Shown here piece by piece: positions 1 to 9,498 of a DNA stretch of 64,000 nucleotides (position 1 is its first letter; every line of letters starts with the position of its first letter). This stretch comes from Corynebacterium sp. p3-SID1145 (GTDB taxonomy: Bacteria; Actinomycetota; Actinomycetes; Mycobacteriales; Mycobacteriaceae): the NCBI GenBank assembly GCA_025144245.1, contig JALXXC010000007.1:91587-155586 (forward strand), written 5' to 3'. The notes below the pieces were generated by a model, which was given only the letters and a program-made list of their open reading frames with translations, did no database searches and was not told the DNA's origin. The position numbers were made by a program, and so were the translations under genes.

Positions 1-28
1 ACGATAAATCTATGAAACGAGAGGGCGA

Positions 29-1552
29 TTATCCCTGCCAGCGCTCGCGGTCGGCTTCCTGGCGGTCCAGGAGGTCATCGCCGAAGTCGTATTCGTCGAT
101 GAGCCCGCGACGCGCCTGGGAAGCGCGCTTGCGCTCCGCCGCCGACATGCGGTTCGTGCCGCCCAGACGGGCATCCTGGCCACGGCCCGCGGCTGTCGGA
201 TCGCCGCCGATGGACGGCTCCCAGTCGAAGGAGATCTCACCGATGGTGACCGTGTCGCCCTCCTGCGCTCCAATCTTGCGCAGCTGGTCCTCTACCCCGG
301 CCTTGTTCAGGCGGTCGGACAGGTAGCCCACCGCTTCGTCGTTCTCGAAGTCGGTCTGGCGGATCCACCGTTCGGCCTTCTCACCGGTGACCAGCCAGCC
401 TTCGGGGTACAGCGGATCTCTGACGACCATGATGTCGTCGTTGTGGTCGACTGCCTTCGGCCGGATGACCTGCCCTTTGGCCGCCTCGTGCTTGACCTTC
501 GGCTGGGACTTGCGGGCGGTCTGCACGATCTCCCACAAAGCCCACTTCAGCTCGTCGAGGCCCTCTCGGGTTGCGGTGGAAATCATGTAGATCGGCCACC
601 CGAAGGCCTCGGCGAGGTCGTCATGCAAGAACTCGGCGAGCTCCTTCGCCTCCGGGATATCGAGCTTGTTCAGCACGATGATGCGTGGACGCTGTCGCAG
701 ATCACCCAGACCGGAATCGCCGTCTTCGGCCTCGATCAGATCGGCATAGGAATCGAGCTCGGCTTCCAGCGCCTCAATATCGGACTGCGGGTCGCGGCCC
801 GGCTCGAGCGAGGCGGTGTCCACGACGTGGGCGAGGACAGCCGTGCGCTCAATGTGGCGCAGAAAATCCAAGCCGAGACCCTTGCCCTGGCTCGCCCCAG
901 GGATGAGGCCGGGAACGTCGGCGATCGTGAAAGTATCGTGGCCGACCGACACCACACCGAGATTCGGCTGCAGTGTCGTGAACGGGTAGTCCGCGATCTT
1001 CGGCTTCGCCGCCGACAGCACGGAGATCAGGGAGGACTTCCCCGCCGAGGGAAAGCCCACCAGGCCGACATCAGCCATGGATTTCAGCTCGAGAATCAGG
1101 TCGTGGGCCTCCCCGGGCTCGCCCTTGAGGGCGAAACCGGGGGCCTTCCGCTTCGCGGTCGCCAGCGCCGCGTTGCCGAGACCGCCGTAGCCGCCCTCCG
1201 CCGCGATGAACCGGGTCCCCGGCACCACCAGGTCGGCGAGCATGTTGCCGTCCTCGTCGCGGACCACCGTGCCCACCGGCACCGGCAGCACGAGATCCTC
1301 CCCGCGCGCACCGTTGCGGTGGTCGCCCTCGCCATTGCCACCGCGCTTCGCCTTGACGTGCGGACGGTACTGGAAATCGAGGAGGGTGTGCACCTGCGTC
1401 GACACCTCGAGAATGATGTCTCCGCCGTGCCCGCCATTGCCGCCGTCGGGGCCGCCCAAGGGCTTGAATTTCTCACGGTGCACAGACACACACCCGTGGC
1501 CGCCGTCGCCGGCTTGGAGATGGAGCACTGCACGGTCAACAAACTGCGCCAC
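29..1552 (-). CDS. obg: Obg-family GTPase ObgE/CgtA
   Basis: Essential ribosome-associated GTPase acting in 50S assembly and stress control in the cytoplasm. The 507 aa protein shows the glycine-rich Obg fold (about residues 1-160, with GGxGGxGGD-like stretches), then the G domain with P-loop GFPSAGKSS, switch motif [14 protein letters not shown] and NKLD specificity motif, and a C-terminal OCT domain (about 355-435) followed by a charged tail typical of actinobacterial Obg. The start is GTG with an AAAGG stretch upstream. It follows rplU and rpmA on the same strand, the usual bacterial order; the gap to rpmA holds a hairpin that may attenuate transcription. Identification is secure. Confidence 0.97.
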   Translation of the reverse strand: MAQFVDRAVLHLQAGDGGHGCVSVHREKFKPLGGPDGGNGGHGGDIILEVSTQVHTLLDFQYRPHVKAKRGGNGEGDHRNGARGEDLVLPVPVGTVVRDEDGNMLADLVVPGTRFIAAEGGYGGLGNAALATAKRKAPGFALKGEPGEAHDLILELKSMADVGLVGFPSAGKSSLISVLSAAKPKIADYPFTTLQPNLGVVSVGHDTFTIADVPGLIPGASQGKGLGLDFLRHIERTAVLAHVVDTASLEPGRDPQSDIEALEAELDSYADLIEAEDGDSGLGDLRQRPRIIVLNKLDIPEAKELAEFLHDDLAEAFGWPIYMISTATREGLDELKWALWEIVQTARKSQPKVKHEAAKGQVIRPKAVDHNDDIMVVRDPLYPEGWLVTGEKAERWIRQTDFENDEAVGYLSDRLNKAGVEDQLRKIGAQEGDTVTIGEISFDWEPSIGGDPTAAGRGQDARLGGTNRMSAAERKRASQARRGLIDEYDFGDDLLDRQEADRERWQG

Positions 1553-1627
1553 GCGGATGCCTGCCTTTCAGTGTCGGGGAGGTGGTGATCCCTGTGCCAG
1601 CGAGTCTACGAGCTGGGACAGGGAGCC

Positions 1628-1637
1628 GTCGATAAGC
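1628..1637 (+). repeat. Overrepresented word CGTCGATAAGC, one of 14 copies
   Basis: The 10-mer GTCGATAAGC, always preceded by C, occurs at 1628+, 3458-, 10461+, 16624+, 19069-, 25820-, 29372+, 37198-, 41689+, 44915+, 53382-, 54028+, 56788+ and 57890- (left coordinate of the 10-mer, strand on which it reads GTCGATAAGC). Eleven copies are followed by G. Three copies are intergenic. Those in genes usually read as Leu-Ile-Asp (CTT ATC GAC) or Val-Asp-Lys-Arg. A random 10-mer is expected roughly 0.1 times in this window on both strands. The function is unknown; see the findings. Confidence 0.85.
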
Positions 1638-1639
1638 GA

Positions 1640-1676
1640 AAGCGCCGTAAGACCCGGCAAACGGGTCCACGGCGCC
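1640..1676 (-). terminator. Hairpin between rpmA and obg
   Basis: An imperfect inverted repeat (GCGCCGT...GACCCG against CGGGTC...ACGGCGC) lies just after the rpmA stop. On the minus strand it is followed by only a short T run (TTTCG), so it may be a partial terminator that lowers obg expression relative to the ribosomal proteins. The folding is read by eye. Confidence 0.4.
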
Positions 1677-1700
1677 TTCAAAGAATGTCGCGTAAACGGC

Positions 1701-2045
1701 TTACGCGGTGGCGGACTTCTCCTCGACGACAGCGTCGTCGACCAGGCCAGCCTCGTTGGCGGCCTCGAGAACCTCAGAGGAAACGCCCTCTGCGTCAGCC
1801 GGGATGATGTTGACGATGCGGCGCTTCTTCTTGATGCCGAACTGGACAGAGCCCGCAGCCAGAGCGAACAGGGTGTCGTCGCCGCCGCGGCCGACGTTGT
1901 CGCCCGGGTGGAACTTCGTGCCGCGCTGACGGACGAGGATCTCGCCCGCCTTGACCTGCTGGCCGCCGAAGCGCTTCACGCCGAGGCGCTTGGACTCGGA
2001 GTCGCGGCCGTTCGAGGAGCTCGATGCACCTTTCTTGTGTGCCAT
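1701..2045 (-). CDS. rpmA: 50S ribosomal protein L27
   Basis: Ribosomal protein L27, whose N-terminus reaches the peptidyl-transferase centre. The protein starts [16 protein letters not shown], giving the conserved N-terminus without a cleaved leader, and contains the typical [16 protein letters not shown] and [16 protein letters not shown] segments. At 114 aa it exceeds the usual length of about 85-90; the extra C-terminal tail (about residues 85-114) is rich in Glu, Ala and Val. A strong AGGAGG ribosome-binding site precedes the ATG. It lies 29 bases after rplU on the same strand and is co-transcribed with it. Confidence 0.97.
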   Translation of the reverse strand: MAHKKGASSSSNGRDSESKRLGVKRFGGQQVKAGEILVRQRGTKFHPGDNVGRGGDDTLFALAAGSVQFGIKKKRRIVNIIPADAEGVSSEVLEAANEAGLVDDAVVEEKSATA

Positions 2046-2074
2046 TGTGGTTGCCTCCTAAGTGGCGTCTCGGT

Positions 2075-2380
2075 TTACTTGATGCCGGTGATCTTCAGCG
2101 TCGTGTTCGGCTGACGGTGGCCCTGGCGGACCTTGTAACCGGTCTTGTTCTTGTACTTCAGGATGTCGATCTTCTTGCCCTTGCCGTGCTCAACGATCTC
2201 AGCGGAAACGTTGACCTTGGCGAGGTCCTCGGACTTGGAGGTGACGTTTGCGCCGTCGACGAGGAGAACCGGGGTGAGCGCCACAGAATCGCCAGCTTCA
2301 CCCTCGATCTTCTCGACCCGGACGAGGTCGCCTTCGGCAACCTTGTACTGCTTGCCGCCGGTCTTGACGATCGCGTACAT
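2075..2380 (-). CDS. rplU: 50S ribosomal protein L21
   Basis: Ribosomal protein L21, a 23S rRNA-binding protein of the large subunit. The 101 aa sequence has the family start [18 protein letters not shown] and the C-terminal [15 protein letters not shown] segment, at normal length. The ATG is preceded by AAAGGGG. It is the first gene of rplU-rpmA(-obg), so the promoter should lie in the 277-base gap upstream; I could not assign a convincing -10 there. Confidence 0.97.
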   Translation of the reverse strand: MYAIVKTGGKQYKVAEGDLVRVEKIEGEAGDSVALTPVLLVDGANVTSKSEDLAKVNVSAEIVEHGKGKKIDILKYKNKTGYKVRQGHRQPNTTLKITGIK

Positions 2381-2657
2381 AGCGGGTTACCCCTTTCTTC
2401 AACTCGGACGGCGCCGGCATGCATCGGCACCGAATACCATCTAATACTTCAAGCGTTCCGGGGGTTTACGTGGATATACGTCGCAACCTCGCTCGCATGC
2501 GTGTTCAGCGCAAGGGCGCGCCCCAAAACAGCGACTGTCAAAGACTACACCGCGCGCACGGTAAAGACCAAACTGCTCGAACGGGAACATTTTGCGGATC
2601 CGCCTCATTACACTGGCGGAAGACATAAGGTTTCACTCGGCGAAAGGAGGTCCAACG

Positions 2658-3065
2658 ATGAACGAGTTCAACGAACCCACGGTTCTTCCACCGTTCGGCG
2701 AACTTTTCGCCGACTCCGCCCCCACCGACGATGCCCTGCAGCGTATGCTCGACATTGCGGTCGACCCGTCGATGCCGGATCTCAGCGATTCCCTCGTCCC
2801 GGATTCGCAGGATGTCGCGCTCGACGATTTCGACGAGCACGTTTCGCTTGACGACGGCGAGGTGCCCGACCACGGCGATTACGACAACTCCGACAACTCC
2901 AACAACAACGACCCGCTTCTCGACGAATCGGAAGACCCCTTCGCCAGCTCCCCCGTGCCCGACACCCCGGTTGACTACGGAGACGATTACTCCGACCAGT
3001 TCCCGCAGGACCCGGCCGGCGGTGCGGGGGAGGAGCTGCCCGACGACCCCTTGGCGGATTTCTAG
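2658..3065 (+). CDS. Acidic low-complexity protein of unknown function
   Basis: I do not recognise this gene. It encodes 135 aa, extremely rich in Asp, with Pro, Ser and Asn, and an Asn/Asp/Ser run near residues 75-90. It has no signal peptide and no membrane segment. The start at 2658 is chosen over upstream in-frame codons because AAAGGAGG lies 7 bases before this ATG. It is divergent from rplU and is followed 38 bases later by a second short acidic gene, probably in the same transcript. The composition suggests an intrinsically disordered protein; its role is unknown. Confidence 0.7.
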   Translation: MNEFNEPTVLPPFGELFADSAPTDDALQRMLDIAVDPSMPDLSDSLVPDSQDVALDDFDEHVSLDDGEVPDHGDYDNSDNSNNNDPLLDESEDPFASSPVPDTPVDYGDDYSDQFPQDPAGGAGEELPDDPLADF

Positions 3066-3103
3066 GTGCTTAGTGCCTAGGACATAGGTGAGTGAGGATT
3101 GAC

Positions 3104-3343
3104 GTGGACCGCGAACGCGAACTGGAGTTGGTGGCTAAAGCTCAGGCGGGCGACGAGAAGGGCCAGGCGGCGTCCACTGAGAGCGGCGACGGCGGCGGCG
3201 ACGGGTACTACGACCAGGAGCAGGAGATCACAACCGAGAACATCGCACCGGACATGCCGACGACTGACCAGCTCGGCTACGGCGGCGCAAACGCCGGCTA
3301 CGAGGACAGCTACGGCGACGACGCCCCGACCGACATCGCATAA
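3104..3343 (+). CDS. Small acidic protein of unknown function
   Basis: Not recognised. The predicted product is 79 aa, starting M(V)DRERELELVAKAQAGDEKG, followed by Gly, Asp and Tyr-rich sequence without a clear fold. The GTG at 3104 has GAGG six bases upstream; an alternative GTG at 3092 would add four residues. The first 20 residues resemble the opening helix of sigma-70-type factors (ELVxxAQAGDxxA), but nothing after them supports that, so I regard it as chance or a relic. It probably shares a transcript with the acidic gene before it and ends at a strong hairpin terminator shared with the convergent RNase gene. Confidence 0.55.
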   Translation: MDRERELELVAKAQAGDEKGQAASTESGDGGGDGYYDQEQEITTENIAPDMPTTDQLGYGGANAGYEDSYGDDAPTDIA

Positions 3344-3357
3344 CCACCTACACGGGT

Positions 3358-3399
3358 GGCCCCGCTCCTGCCGGATCACCGGCGGGAGCGGGGCCGTTT
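3358..3399 (+). terminator. Rho-independent terminator, probably bidirectional
   Basis: A 17-base-pair stem (arms 3358-3374 and 3379-3395, one T/G wobble) with a four-base loop is followed by GTTT on the plus strand. It separates the small acidic gene from the convergent RNase E/G gene and could serve both. Confidence 0.85.
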
Positions 3400-3412
3400 C
3401 ACGTTGCCGCCG

Positions 3413-6316
3413 TTAGCGCGACTTCCGCGTTGCGCGACGGCGTCCGCCGGGGCTCTTGCTTATCGACGCCGCCCCCTGCTTCCGCTCCTGCTGCCCCTTC
3501 CCGGGCTTGCCAGGCTTGCCGGAATTCCCGGAATTCTGGTCCTGCTTCGGCGCTGCGGAGGTAACGGACTTCCGCGTCGCGCGGCGGCGACGGCGCGTGC
3601 CACGCGAAGGCTGGGACGCACGCGAGGATTCTTTCGTTTCCGTCGGTGCGGCGGATTCCGCCTGGGCCAATGCCGCGGCGGCCTCGTTGATCACGTCCCC
3701 GGTGGAGACATCCTCGTAGTCCTTCGGGTCCGGACGGTAGTCCGATATGGAGTTGCCGCGGGTCTTGCGCTTGCGGCGCGGCGAACGCTCGAATTCCGCG
3801 ACCGCCTCCTCATACGTGTCAGTCTGCTCAGACTCGGGTGCTTGACGGGACTCGTTCTGCTGCTGCTCCTGCTGGCGTCCCCGGCCGCGGCCCGAACCGC
3901 GCCGGCCACGACGGCGGGAGCTGCGCCTGTTCTGTCCACCGGAACTGTCAGAACTGTGGTCAGAACTGTCATCGGAGGGGGAGTCGGACTCTTCGGGGGC
4001 GGCGATGACGGCGTCGACAAGCTCCTCTGCGCTCTTCCCGCGCTTGTCCTTCGACTTCGCCGCCGTGCTGTTGCCCTGGTCCTGGGTCGGCTTGCGGGAG
4101 CTGGAGTGGGTGTGGGAGTCGGGGTCCACGGGGTCCTCGGTGAGCAAGATGCCCCGGCCGCCGCAGTGTTCGCACGTGGTGGAGAAGGTTTCCACCAGCC
4201 CGGTGCCCAGGCGCTTTCGGGTGAGCTGGACCAAGCCGAGCGACGTGACCTCGGAAACCTGGTGGCGGGTGCGGTCGCGGCCGAGGGCCTCCTTGAGACG
4301 GCGCAGGACCAGATCCTGGTTCTCGGGGAGGATCATGTCGATGAAGTCGATGATGATCATCCCGCCGATGTCGCGCAGACGCAGCTGGCGGACGATCTCC
4401 TCGGCGGCCTCCAGGTTGTTGCTGGTCACCGTCTCCTCGAGGGAACCGCCGGAACCTGTGAACTTGCCGGTATTGACGTCGATGACCGTCATCGCCTCCG
4501 TACGGTCGATGACGAGCGTGCCGCCGGACGGCAGCCACACCGTGCGCGACAGGGCTTTCTGGATCTGCTCGTCGACGCGGTACACGTCGAACGCGTCGCG
4601 GCCGTCGTGGTCGCGGCGGTCGAATTTCTCCAGGCGGTCCATGAGGTCGGGTGCGACCGACTGGACGTAGTTGTGCACTACATTCCACGATTTCTTGCCG
4701 TCGACGACGAGTTTGTCGAAGTCCTCGTTGAAGAGGTCGCGCACGACTTTCACCAGCAGTCGCGGCTCCTCGTAGAGGGTGACGGGCTTGGCGCCCTTGG
4801 AGGACTTCTCCTTCTCCGCCTCTTCCTTAATGCTCTCCCACTGGGTGTGCAGGCGGTTGACGTCGGCGGCGATGGCCTCCTCCGGGGCGCCCTCGGCAGC
4901 GGTGCGGATGATCGTTCCGCCCTTGCCCGGAACGACGCGGACAAGGATGTCCTTGAGGCGCTTGCGCTCAGGCGCGGGAAGTTTACGGGAAATCCCGGCG
5001 CTGCGGCCGCCCGGGACGTACACGAGGAATCGGCCCGCCAGGGAAATCTGGGTTGTAAGGCGCGCTCCCTTGTGGCCCACCGGATCCTTGGTCACCTGGA
5101 CGAGCACTTGGTCGCCGGACTTCAGCGCCTGCTCGATGCGGCGGGAACGCCCGCCCAGCCCGGCGGCCTTCCAGTCCACCTCGCCGGCGTAGAGCACACC
5201 GTTGCGCCCCTGCCCGATGTCGATGAAGGCGGCCTCCATGCTGGGCAGCACATTCTGCACACGGCCGAGGTAGATGTTGCCGATCATGGACGTGTTGTCG
5301 TCCGCGTCGACGAAGTGCTCGACCAGCAGGCCATCCTCGAGAACGCCGACCTGGGTGATGGTGCCGGGGCCGTCGTGACGCTTGCGTTCGCGCACGACCA
5401 TGGTGCGCTCGACGGACTCGCGGCGGGCGAGGAATTCCGCCTGCGACACGACGCGAGAACGTTTGCGCTCCTCCTCACGGCGCTCGCTGCGGCGGCGACG
5501 TTGCGCCTCAAGGCGCGAGGAACCCTTGATCGCCTTCGGCTCCTGAATCGGCTCGTCGACGGTCTCCGCCTCAGCGGAGTCGCTGGATGTCTTCTGTTCG
5601 GGAGCCTCGCTTGACGACGCATCCCCCGCCCTCCGCGCTCTCCTCCGCGAGTTCCGGGGAGCCGCCTTGAACACCGGGGTGTAGAGGCCAGCGGCCTCCT
5701 CGACCTCTTCAGGCACCGGAGTGATCTCCGGCTCGATATCGGTAAGCAGGTCCGCTTCGACCTTCTCCTCGATCTGATGGATCTCGTTCTCGACGTCCTT
5801 GCGGACGCGGTGGCGGATCTTCTCCTCAGCCTCGTCCTGGGACGGGGCTTGGGTTTGGGTCTGTGTTTGGATTTGGTTTGAGGCCGTGCCGGGCTCGTCG
5901 GTATCGGACGGCTCAGCTCCGTCAACCGCCCCGTCCGGTTCCTCGCCCGCTCCTTCCGCGGCAGGTTGAGGTTCCGCCTCAAGCGCATCGAGAACCTGCT
6001 CGGTCTCCGCCTTGCTCAACGACGACTGCGCAACCTTGACCAGGCCGAGCTCGTTAAGCTTGAGCACCAGCTCTTTCGAGGTCATGCCGAGCGCCTTCGC
6101 CAGCGTGAACACACGGACTTTCTCCCCCAGCTGGGAACGGTCAAACTGCGCCACCCCAGTGTTCTTCACGGCTTCCGCCGTCTTTTTGCTTGTTGCCTTG
6201 CTGGTCTTCCTCGCGGTCTTCCTGGCGGTTTTCTTAATTGTCTTCTTCGTCGTCTTCTTGGCGGTCGAACGTGCCCGGCGCTTGCGCGGGGTGGTTGTCT
6301 CGTCGCTGTCAGCCAC
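3413..6316 (-). CDS. rne: Ribonuclease E/G with IF2-type N-terminal domain
   Basis: Endoribonuclease for 5S rRNA and mRNA processing. The 967 aa protein begins with a Lys/Thr/Ala-rich histone-H1-like tail (about 10-45), then a segment matching the small IF2_N domain (about 60-110, with FTLAKALGMTSKEL), a long acidic linker, an S1 domain (about 340-420), and the catalytic core with VIDVNTGKFTG and IIDFIDM carrying the metal-binding aspartates. The zinc-link CEHCGGRG is near 710, and a basic Arg-rich C-terminus follows. The start is GTG with AGGAGA six bases upstream. The core identification is secure. The disordered ends are likely RNA- or partner-binding, by analogy with actinobacterial RNase E. 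Confidence 0.95.
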   Translation of the reverse strand: MADSDETTTPRKRRARSTAKKTTKKTIKKTARKTARKTSKATSKKTAEAVKNTGVAQFDRSQLGEKVRVFTLAKALGMTSKELVLKLNELGLVKVAQSSLSKAETEQVLDALEAEPQPAAEGAGEEPDGAVDGAEPSDTDEPGTASNQIQTQTQTQAPSQDEAEEKIRHRVRKDVENEIHQIEEKVEADLLTDIEPEITPVPEEVEEAAGLYTPVFKAAPRNSRRRARRAGDASSSEAPEQKTSSDSAEAETVDEPIQEPKAIKGSSRLEAQRRRRSERREEERKRSRVVSQAEFLARRESVERTMVVRERKRHDGPGTITQVGVLEDGLLVEHFVDADDNTSMIGNIYLGRVQNVLPSMEAAFIDIGQGRNGVLYAGEVDWKAAGLGGRSRRIEQALKSGDQVLVQVTKDPVGHKGARLTTQISLAGRFLVYVPGGRSAGISRKLPAPERKRLKDILVRVVPGKGGTIIRTAAEGAPEEAIAADVNRLHTQWESIKEEAEKEKSSKGAKPVTLYEEPRLLVKVVRDLFNEDFDKLVVDGKKSWNVVHNYVQSVAPDLMDRLEKFDRRDHDGRDAFDVYRVDEQIQKALSRTVWLPSGGTLVIDRTEAMTVIDVNTGKFTGSGGSLEETVTSNNLEAAEEIVRQLRLRDIGGMIIIDFIDMILPENQDLVLRRLKEALGRDRTRHQVSEVTSLGLVQLTRKRLGTGLVETFSTTCEHCGGRGILLTEDPVDPDSHTHSSSRKPTQDQGNSTAAKSKDKRGKSAEELVDAVIAAPEESDSPSDDSSDHSSDSSGGQNRRSSRRRGRRGSGRGRGRQQEQQQNESRQAPESEQTDTYEEAVAEFERSPRRKRKTRGNSISDYRPDPKDYEDVSTGDVINEAAAALAQAESAAPTETKESSRASQPSRGTRRRRRATRKSVTSAAPKQDQNSGNSGKPGKPGKGQQERKQGAASISKSPGGRRRATRKSR

Positions 6317-6528
6317 GGAAATCTCCTATTGAATTGCCGCGCACGATGGCGCTCACCGGGCGCTGGTGGAACGTGGGTTCACCGCCGCCGCACAGTGGCG
6401 CGCCGCTTCGCAGAAAGCGCGGGAAATATGAAAGCTTCTAAGCCTCCGCACCCACCGTAGAGGGAGGGCCGAATGCTACGGCCCCATTGTTGCACAGCTC
6501 ATGCCCGAGGTGGGCGCGGCCCGTGGGC

Positions 6529-7104
6529 TTAGTTGCCGCGGAGGATCTCTTCGGCGAGAGCCACGATGGACTGGGAGGTGTCCTCGTCGAGCATGGCGCA
6601 CACGGTGACACCGACGAGCGAACGCACCACCTGGCGGCCCGTCAAGGCGGTGTACTGGGCGGCATCGAGCACAGCCTGAACGGACGCGATCACGCCACGC
6701 CAGTGGGCGGTGAGCTCAGAGATGAGTTCGGGGCTCTCGTGCTGGACGTCGACGGTCGCAGTGACGAGGCCGGCAACATGCGGGATCTCGCCGCCCGCGA
6801 CGACGCGGACAACGAGTTCCGCCAGCGCAGTCGGGTCCGCGGGCACGTCGCCGGCAGCGAGTTCGCGGTCCACCAGCTCACGGCGGGCCTGCGCGATACT
6901 GTCGAAGCACGTGGCCAGCAACCGCTCGCGGTTGGAGTAGTAGTACCCGATCGACCCAACGGGGACGCCCGCGTGCGCGGCGACGTTCCTGTGGGTCACC
7001 CCGCGCAGTCCCTCGCTGTAGAGCAGCTCCGTGGCGGCCTCCAAGATCGCACGGCGCTTCGCCACAGCACGGGACTGTTCAGCGCGTTGAGGCACCGGTG
7101 CCAC
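6529..7104 (-). CDS. TetR-family transcriptional regulator
   Basis: DNA-binding repressor of the TetR type, 191 aa. The helix-turn-helix lies at about residues 18-62 (AILEAATELLYSEG...VTHRNVAAHAGVPVGSIGYYYSNRE), with the usual signature ending in YYYxNRE. The remaining helical part would bind a ligand that I cannot predict. The start is GTG; GAGAGG lies directly before it, so the exact start is uncertain. It is downstream of and on the same strand as the PhoD-like phosphatase gene (111-base gap), which may be its target, but no operator is obvious. Confidence 0.88.
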   Translation of the reverse strand: MAPVPQRAEQSRAVAKRRAILEAATELLYSEGLRGVTHRNVAAHAGVPVGSIGYYYSNRERLLATCFDSIAQARRELVDRELAAGDVPADPTALAELVVRVVAGGEIPHVAGLVTATVDVQHESPELISELTAHWRGVIASVQAVLDAAQYTALTGRQVVRSLVGVTVCAMLDEDTSQSIVALAEEILRGN

Positions 7105-7215
7105 CCCTCTCGACCGCTCTAATTCGCAGAAACTTATGTGTCGAGACAGAATGTATACGCAAGGCTAGGGAAACTCGAACTGGTACAGCTGCTCAAACCC
7201 GGAGCGGGGGTAGAC

Positions 7216-8913
7216 CTATTTCTGGAAACCCTTCCCAGCCACCCACGTGCGGGAAACCGCCAGACCCGCAGACGCGCCCGGATCCTCCACGTCAGAAACG
7301 CGGTAGAAGTCCATGACCACCTTGTCCTTGGACACACGCGCGATGCCATAGCCGTGGGAATCGAAGTCCACGTGGTTCACCCACGGGTTCGCCGAGTACA
7401 TCACCCCCTCGACGAGGTGGGTGATGCGGTTGTCCTCCGGGGCGTATGTCTTCGTGTATTTGGTGACGATCTCATCCACGTTCGGTGCCGTGATCGACGC
7501 GCAGACCATCTCGCAGCCGATCTCCTGGCCCTTGTGCTGCACCGAGTGGGCCCACTCCGAGTGGATATCGCCGGTGAGAAAGAGGGTGTGGGGTGCGGTG
7601 TTGGAGAGGACGTCGAAAAGCCGTGCCCGCTCGGCGCGATAACCGTCCCACTGGTCAGTGTTGACTGCAATGCCCGCGGACTTCGTGAACTCGTTCAGCA
7701 CATCGTTAGCCGTGCGGTTATCGGAGCTCGTCGGCGGCAAGTGGCCGATCTCCATCGGCGAGACCATTACGGAATTGCCGAGCACGTTCCACGCCGTGGT
7801 GGCAGTTTCCACCTCGCCCTTGACCCAGTTGAACTGCTCGGAGCCGAGCATCGTGCGGTCCGTCGCATCCTTGTCGCGGCTAAGTGCCTTGACCTGCTTG
7901 TCACGGTAGGAACGCAGGTCCATCATCGTGAGCTTGATCAAGTCGCCGAACTGGTAGCTGCGGTAGATGTGCCCGCCTTCCGAAGGACGCACCGCGCGCA
8001 CCGGCAACCACTCGAAATACGCCTGCTGCGCCCAGGACTCGCGCTGCTTCCACTCGCCTTCCGCCCCTTCGGTGTGGTTCTCGGCGCCGCCGGCCCACGA
8101 GTCGTTGGCGGTCTCGTGGTCGTCCCACACGACCACCCACGGCGCGGCCGCGTGCGCCGCCTGCAGGTGCTTATCCGTGCGGTAACGGCCGTAACGGATG
8201 CGGTAATCCTGCAGGGACACGATCTCGTGCGCCGGGTGGTGCGGGCGGGACACACCGCTCTTACCGGCGTACTCCCCGGTCGGGTACTCGTAGATGTAGT
8301 CGCCGAGAAAGACCACGAGGTCGATCTCGCCGGCTGCGGCGCGCTCCGCCATGTCACGGTACGCGGTGAAATAGCCGCACTCGTAGTTGGCGCAGGAGGC
8401 GACGACGAGCTTGTATTCATCCACCTTCGCCGTGTACGCCGGAGCCGTGTGGGTGGTGCCCACCGGGGAGACCTGGCCGTTCCAGCGGAAACGGTAGAAA
8501 TAGTCCGTCGCCGGCTTCAGGCCGCGCGGGTCGACTTTCACCGTGTGGTCGCTCGCCGCGCTGGCGCGGTGGGTGCCCTTGCGCACCACAGACGCAAAGT
8601 CGCGGTCGGTGGCGATCTCCCACTCGACAGTCGCGTCCGCACCGGCCCCGGAGCCGGGCATAGCTTCCGGGGACACCGTCACGCGGGTCCAGATAATCAC
8701 GGAGTCCGGCGTCGGATCACCTGAGGCGACACCGTGCATGAAGGCTGCGTATTCAGGGGGCTTCGGAGCCTCCGGCAGGCGTGCCGACGACAACGCCCGC
8801 GACGAGGACAGCTGCGCATTCGCCTGGGCGTTACCGGCCACAGCGACACCAGCGGCGGCTGCGGCGGAGCCAGCGAGGAAGCGGCGACGGGGAAGGTTCT
8901 TATTTTCAGTCAT
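7216..8913 (-). CDS. phoD: PhoD-like alkaline phosphatase/phosphodiesterase, Tat-exported
   Basis: Secreted metallophosphatase releasing phosphate from phosphoesters. The start at 8913 gives MTENKNLPRRRFLAGSAAAAAG, a clear twin-arginine signal with an Ala-rich h-region and a cleavage site near AQA; the longer frame would put about 23 non-signal residues ahead of it. The mature part has the PhoD pattern: an N-terminal Fn3-like domain, then FLGDYIYEY, WDDHE and GDIHSEW metal-ligand motifs. The length of 565 aa fits the family. No Pho box was recognised upstream. Confidence 0.9.
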   Translation of the reverse strand: MTENKNLPRRRFLAGSAAAAAGVAVAGNAQANAQLSSSRALSSARLPEAPKPPEYAAFMHGVASGDPTPDSVIIWTRVTVSPEAMPGSGAGADATVEWEIATDRDFASVVRKGTHRASAASDHTVKVDPRGLKPATDYFYRFRWNGQVSPVGTTHTAPAYTAKVDEYKLVVASCANYECGYFTAYRDMAERAAAGEIDLVVFLGDYIYEYPTGEYAGKSGVSRPHHPAHEIVSLQDYRIRYGRYRTDKHLQAAHAAAPWVVVWDDHETANDSWAGGAENHTEGAEGEWKQRESWAQQAYFEWLPVRAVRPSEGGHIYRSYQFGDLIKLTMMDLRSYRDKQVKALSRDKDATDRTMLGSEQFNWVKGEVETATTAWNVLGNSVMVSPMEIGHLPPTSSDNRTANDVLNEFTKSAGIAVNTDQWDGYRAERARLFDVLSNTAPHTLFLTGDIHSEWAHSVQHKGQEIGCEMVCASITAPNVDEIVTKYTKTYAPEDNRITHLVEGVMYSANPWVNHVDFDSHGYGIARVSKDKVVMDFYRVSDVEDPGASAGLAVSRTWVAGKGFQK

Positions 8914-9035
8914 GCGATAACTCTCGAATCCCCCACTGGGGTGCGCAACCGGAATGTCTCCCCGCCCACAAGTGTTCCGCACGAATTCACGGTGGGTTCA
9001 CTTTGATGGGGTGGGTGGAGGCGTCGGCAAGCATG

Positions 9036-9064
9036 CGAAAAGCCCGCGCAGGCGGCGCGGGCTT
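9036..9064 (-). terminator. Terminator after ndk
   Basis: A 10-base-pair perfect stem (AAGCCCGCGC/GCGCGGGCTT; arms 9040-9049 and 9055-9064) lies 17 bases past the ndk stop and is followed on the minus strand by TTCG. It acts as an intrinsic terminator. Confidence 0.85.
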
Positions 9065-9080
9065 AAAGCGGTGAAACGGC

Positions 9081-9491
9081 TTAGAGGTTCGGGAACCAGA
9101 TAGCGATCTCGCGCTCAGCGGACTCCGGGGAATCGGAGCCGTGGACGACATTCTCGCCGACAGTCAGAGCGAAGTCGCCGCGGATCGTGCCCGGGGTAGC
9201 CTTCTCAACCGGATGAGTGCCGCCGGCCAGCTGACGCCATGCGGCGATCGCGGACTCGCCCTCCACGATGCCCGCGACCAGCGGTGCAGAGGTGATGAAG
9301 TCGACCAGCTCACCGAAGAACGGCTTGTCCTTGTGCTCGGCGTAGTGCTTCTCGGCGGTCTCACGGTCTGCGGTGCGCAGATCCATCTCGACGAGCTTCA
9401 GGCCCTTGCGCTCGATGCGGGAGATGATCTCTCCCACGTGGCCGTTTGCGACACCGTCAGGCTTAATCAGAATCAGAGTGCGTTCAGTCAT
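9081..9491 (-). CDS. ndk: Nucleoside-diphosphate kinase
   Basis: Transfers the gamma phosphate of NTPs to NDPs through a phosphohistidine. The 136 aa protein has [19 protein letters not shown] at the N-terminus and [16 protein letters not shown] at the C-terminus, the latter containing the catalytic histidine (NxxHGSDS). Length and motifs are standard. The ATG has no good Shine-Dalgarno sequence, but a TAGTGT -10 ends 7 bases upstream, so a leaderless mRNA is likely. In the corynebacteria I know, ndk sits near the DUF4233-folC-valS genes; here about 10 kb of lipid genes lies between them. Confidence 0.97.
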   Translation of the reverse strand: MTERTLILIKPDGVANGHVGEIISRIERKGLKLVEMDLRTADRETAEKHYAEHKDKPFFGELVDFITSAPLVAGIVEGESAIAAWRQLAGGTHPVEKATPGTIRGDFALTVGENVVHGSDSPESAEREIAIWFPNL

Positions 9492-9498
9492 GGCCCCA

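Noticed and set aside
443-1588. Long open frame opposite obg
   Set aside because: High GC gives long antisense frames here and opposite rne, ettA, mdh, valS and thiolase; the products have no recognisable domains and the real genes are unambiguous.
3104-3160. N-terminal resemblance of the small acidic protein to a sigma factor
   Set aside because: Only about 20 residues fit; there is no region 2 or 4 in the rest, and the remainder is low-complexity.
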